Below, in pieces: positions 41,025 through 42,836 of a stretch of DNA of 42,836 bases. The notes under the pieces are model-generated. The model did not search any database. It saw nothing but the letters and a program-made list of their open reading frames with translations, and was not told the origin of the DNA. Source of the DNA: a virus; the IMG/VR virus record IMGVR_UViG_3300032753_000066, positions 1-42,836 of that record. The stretch is one strand, 5' to 3'. Positions within the stretch are counted from its first letter, which is position 1. The number at the start of each line of letters is the position of its first letter. The position numbers were made by a program, and so were the translations under genes.

Positions 41025-41614
41025 GCTGAATAAATAAATTTCTCATTTTTTAATATTTTTAATCCAAGTGCTTTAGCTGTTATCATAACATCTAATATGC
41101 ATTCATTTTCTGCACCACCAACTATTACAATTTCTTCTCCTTTTATAGATTTAAATAAATCATATAATTTAATAGGAGAATGAAACCACTGATGATTGTT
41201 ACCTATATAAACTATAATAGTTCCTTCGGTTGTTTTAAAATATTCACCTCTTTGTATATTAGAACCTTTAGATTTTATTTCGTTATAAGTTTCTTCTGAA
41301 AGGATTTTTTTATAAAAATCAACATTAACATCGTAATTATATCTTTTTTCAATTAAATCAACTTGATTTTGAAACCTATATAAATCATCTTTATTTTCTA
41401 TATCAGGTTGTTCATCATATAGAAAATCTTTATCAGGATTTTTTCCTTCGTGGTGATTATCAAATATTTGATAAACTTTGTCGAAGTCGTTACAATATTC
41501 ATTAAGTTGTGCCAAATAATTATCATTAAAATATTTTTTAAATGATTTTTGAACATCAACAATAATTAAAATTCTATCTTTAGAAAAATTCTCAAATAAT
41601 TTAATATACCTCAT
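41003..41614 (-). CDS. Isochorismatase/nicotinamidase-fold hydrolase with capsid-tag-like N-terminus
   Basis: 203 residues. Seen: tag MRYIKLFENF followed directly by the fold's first strand RILIIVDVQKSF with D20; a possible metal pair D52/H54 in IFDNHHEG; K90 in DLIEKRYNYDV; and C172 in IVIVGGAENECILDV, then a helix and strand AKALGLKILKNEKF. D20-K90-C172 form the expected catalytic triad of cysteine hydrolases that include nicotinamidase and isochorismatase. Substrate unknown. The tag is fused to the enzyme start, so a delivered enzyme acting early, for instance on NAD-derived nicotinamide, is a hypothesis. TAATATATA lies 4 nt before the start. Confidence 0.8.
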   Translation of the reverse strand: MRYIKLFENFSKDRILIIVDVQKSFKKYFNDNYLAQLNEYCNDFDKVYQIFDNHHEGKNPDKDFLYDEQPDIENKDDLYRFQNQVDLIEKRYNYDVNVDFYKKILSEETYNEIKSKGSNIQRGEYFKTTEGTIIVYIGNNHQWFHSPIKLYDLFKSIKGEEIVIVGGAENECILDVMITAKALGLKILKNEKFIYSAKNCPIK

Positions 41615-41618
41615 TATG

Positions 41619-41627
41619 TATATATTA
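41619..41627 (-). promoter_or_regulatory. TAATATATA motif, 4 nt before start 41614
   Basis: On the minus strand TAATATATA is followed by CATA and ATG. Confidence 0.55.
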
Positions 41628-41631
41628 AATA

Positions 41632-41660
41632 AAAATCCATTACTTTAAGTAATAGATTTT
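41632..41660. other. Imperfect inverted repeat in the divergent region
   Basis: AAAATC-C-ATTACTT (41632-41645) pairs with AAGTAAT-A-GATTTT (41647-41660) with one mismatch. It lies between two divergent genes that both have TAATATATA motifs. It may be a regulatory dyad; no U-tract supports termination. Confidence 0.4.
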
Positions 41661-41707
41661 CCAAATTGAGCATATACCTCATAACTTGCAAGGGAGAAAC
41701 ATTAATT

Positions 41708-41716
41708 TAATATATA
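41708..41716 (+). promoter_or_regulatory. TAATATATA motif, 4 nt before start 41721
   Basis: TAATATATA followed by TTAA and ATG; extends to the self-complementary TAATATATATTA (41708-41719). Confidence 0.5.
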
Positions 41717-41720
41717 TTAA

Positions 41721-42836
41721 ATGATAATAACAAAAAAGGTTGAAATAAGGGTAAATAATAACAGTATTAAACATTTAAATAATAAAGGATATTTAAATAT
41801 AAAGGTGGGTGATATAATAGAAATTGATGTAGAAAGTTTAATGAGAGGCTCTGGAATAAAAGTTTTAGTTAAATGTGATTTTTGTACTAAAGAAAAGGAG
41901 ACAACATATGGATTATATTTGAGAAATATAAATAATGGTAATTTATATGCTTGTGGACCAAAATGTGCTTCATTAAAATATAAAAATACATGTTTAGAAC
42001 AATATGGAGTAGATAATTTTATGAAAACAGAAAAATGTAAAGAAAAAATAAAAAATACATGCCTTGAAAAATATGGCAAACACTTTTCAAAAACTTCGGA
42101 AGTTAAAGAAAAAATAAAAAATACGTGCCTTGAAAAATATGGCAAAATAGGATATAATCTAACAGATAAATTTAAGGAGCAAAGTAAAAAAACTTGTTTA
42201 GAAAAATATGGCGTTGAACATATATCACAATCTACTGAAATAAAATGGAAAGTTAAAAAAACAAATTTAGAAAAATATGGTAGCATTTGCTACCATACAT
42301 CTGATGTATCAAAGGAAAAAAATAAAGTTTTATACGGTGTTGAATATTATTCACAAACTGATGATTTTAAAAATAAATGGAAATACACTATGAAAGAAAA
42401 ATATGGTAAAGAATTTTATTCACAAACTGATGATTTTAAAAAACAGGCTAAATTAACATGTTTAAAAAATTATGGCGTTGATAGTCCAATGAAAAATAGA
42501 GACATAGTAGAAAAATCTTTAAAATCAAGAGGACTTGATTTTGAAAGTGATGAATATTTAATTTATAGAAGAAAAGTAAATAATTTAACAAAAAGAAATA
42601 AAAAAGAATTGTTTGAAAATTGGAATGGATATGATTTTTATGATAGTGAGTACATAAAGGATAATTTAGTATTAAGTTGGAATTCTGGTAAATATCCAAC
42701 AATAGATCACAAAATTAGTGCTTATGATGGTTTCAAAAATGGCATATCCCCAGAAGAAATATCAAAAATGGAAAATCTATGCATTACAAAAAAAAGCATA
42801 AACTCTAGTAAAAATAGAAAGTCTATAACTTATGTT
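41721..42836 (+). CDS. Repeat-rich phage endonuclease (DUF7487-like), cut by the right window edge
   Basis: The frame is open for 372 codons to the last base, so the 3' end is missing. Seen: an N-terminal domain ending in a zinc-type pair, KCDFC (about 53-57) and ACGPKC (about 77-82); then about eight copies of a 20-25-residue repeat of the form C-L-E-K-Y-G-V-x-x-x-x-Q-[ST]-x-[ED]-[FIV]-K-x-K-x-K-x-T (about 89-270); and a C-terminal segment with YPTIDHKISAYDGFKNGISP (about 332-351), an HNH-like D-H pair typical of these homing-type nucleases. The LEKYG repeats probably read DNA. AT-rich and standing alone beside the isochorismatase gene, it is likely a selfish element. Confidence 0.8.
   Translation, partial: MIITKKVEIRVNNNSIKHLNNKGYLNIKVGDIIEIDVESLMRGSGIKVLVKCDFCTKEKETTYGLYLRNINNGNLYACGPKCASLKYKNTCLEQYGVDNFMKTEKCKEKIKNTCLEKYGKHFSKTSEVKEKIKNTCLEKYGKIGYNLTDKFKEQSKKTCLEKYGVEHISQSTEIKWKVKKTNLEKYGSICYHTSDVSKEKNKVLYGVEYYSQTDDFKNKWKYTMKEKYGKEFYSQTDDFKKQAKLTCLKNYGVDSPMKNRDIVEKSLKSRGLDFESDEYLIYRRKVNNLTKRNKKELFENWNGYDFYDSEYIKDNLVLSWNSGKYPTIDHKISAYDGFKNGISPEEISKMENLCITKKSINSSKNRKSITYV

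Noticed and set aside
41717-42286. Minus-strand open frame with PYFSKHVF-like repeats
   Set aside because: The repeats are the reverse image of the LEKYG repeats of the plus-strand endonuclease, whose frame is open to the window end and has family motifs.
1-42836. tRNA genes or an integrase/attachment site suggesting a prophage
   Set aside because: No tRNA-like cloverleaf or integrase was recognised by eye; the INT_rpt-like tail of the LAGLIDADG protein is a DNA-binding add-on, not an integrase. A tRNA scan would be needed to be certain.

Overview
The window is a 42.8-kb piece of a strongly AT-rich genome of a large contractile-tailed (T4-type) phage. A T4-type large terminase, tail tube, tail sheath, tape measure, baseplate proteins and a gp47-like nuclease support this. 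The host is most likely a member of the Bacteroidota, probably Flavobacteriia. The ClpS protein has flavobacterial-type sequence, one operon is preceded by a perfect Bacteroidota-type promoter (TTTG-N19-TATCTTTG), most genes lack Shine-Dalgarno sequences, and one exported protein has a signal peptide ending in FSQ. No tRNA, rRNA, CRISPR array or transposon was recognised.

Layout. 1-7.2 kb (+): a 5'-truncated tail fibre, a gp26-like baseplate protein with an overlapping small partner, and the tail tube; a minus-strand HNH endonuclease and a small zinc-finger gene lie between them. 7.3-10.6 kb: a tagged zinc-ribbon protein, a LAGLIDADG endonuclease, the gp47-like nuclease and a tagged ParB/Srx-like protein. 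10.6-16.5 kb (+): a 1941-residue baseplate/fibre protein. 16.5-21.2 kb (-): the tape measure and three small genes. 21.3-22.0 kb (+): two small tagged genes. 22.0-29.4 kb (-): two tagged proteins followed by an exceptionally large (1308-residue) sheath. 29.5-33.3 kb: small accessory genes (W/G-repeat, zinc ribbon, HAD-like, GNAT, DUF5824- and DUF5872-like). 33.3-35.5 kb (+): TerL. 35.5-36.7 kb (-): a compact HAD/UVR-motif/ClpS operon. 36.8-38.3 kb (+): two membrane or exported coiled-coil proteins and a tagged Q/A-repeat protein. 38.3-41.0 kb: a GIY-YIG endonuclease, a Cro-like regulator, a type II glutamine synthetase and an RHH regulator. 41.0-42.8 kb: a tagged isochorismatase-fold hydrolase and a repeat-rich endonuclease that runs off the right edge.

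Three themes tie the window together. (1) About nine otherwise unrelated proteins share an N-terminal tag, M-[KR]-[YFHW]-[LIV]-x-x-[FY]-[EN]-x-[FYL]. It resembles the T4 capsid-targeting sequence MKTYQEFIAE, so the set may be packaged and injected cargo: a ParB/Srx-like protein, an acetyltransferase, an isochorismatase-fold enzyme and basic DUF proteins. (2) The nonamer TAATATATA lies exactly 4 nt before the start codon of eight genes (5 nt in a ninth). This suggests a phage late promoter producing leaderless or nearly leaderless mRNAs. (3) There are host-takeover modules: a glutamine synthetase gene flanked by its own DNA-binding proteins and large inverted repeats, and a ClpS-adaptor operon behind a host-type promoter. 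Five homing-endonuclease-type genes sit between core genes; one is split by a canonical A_AAA_AAG slippery heptamer.
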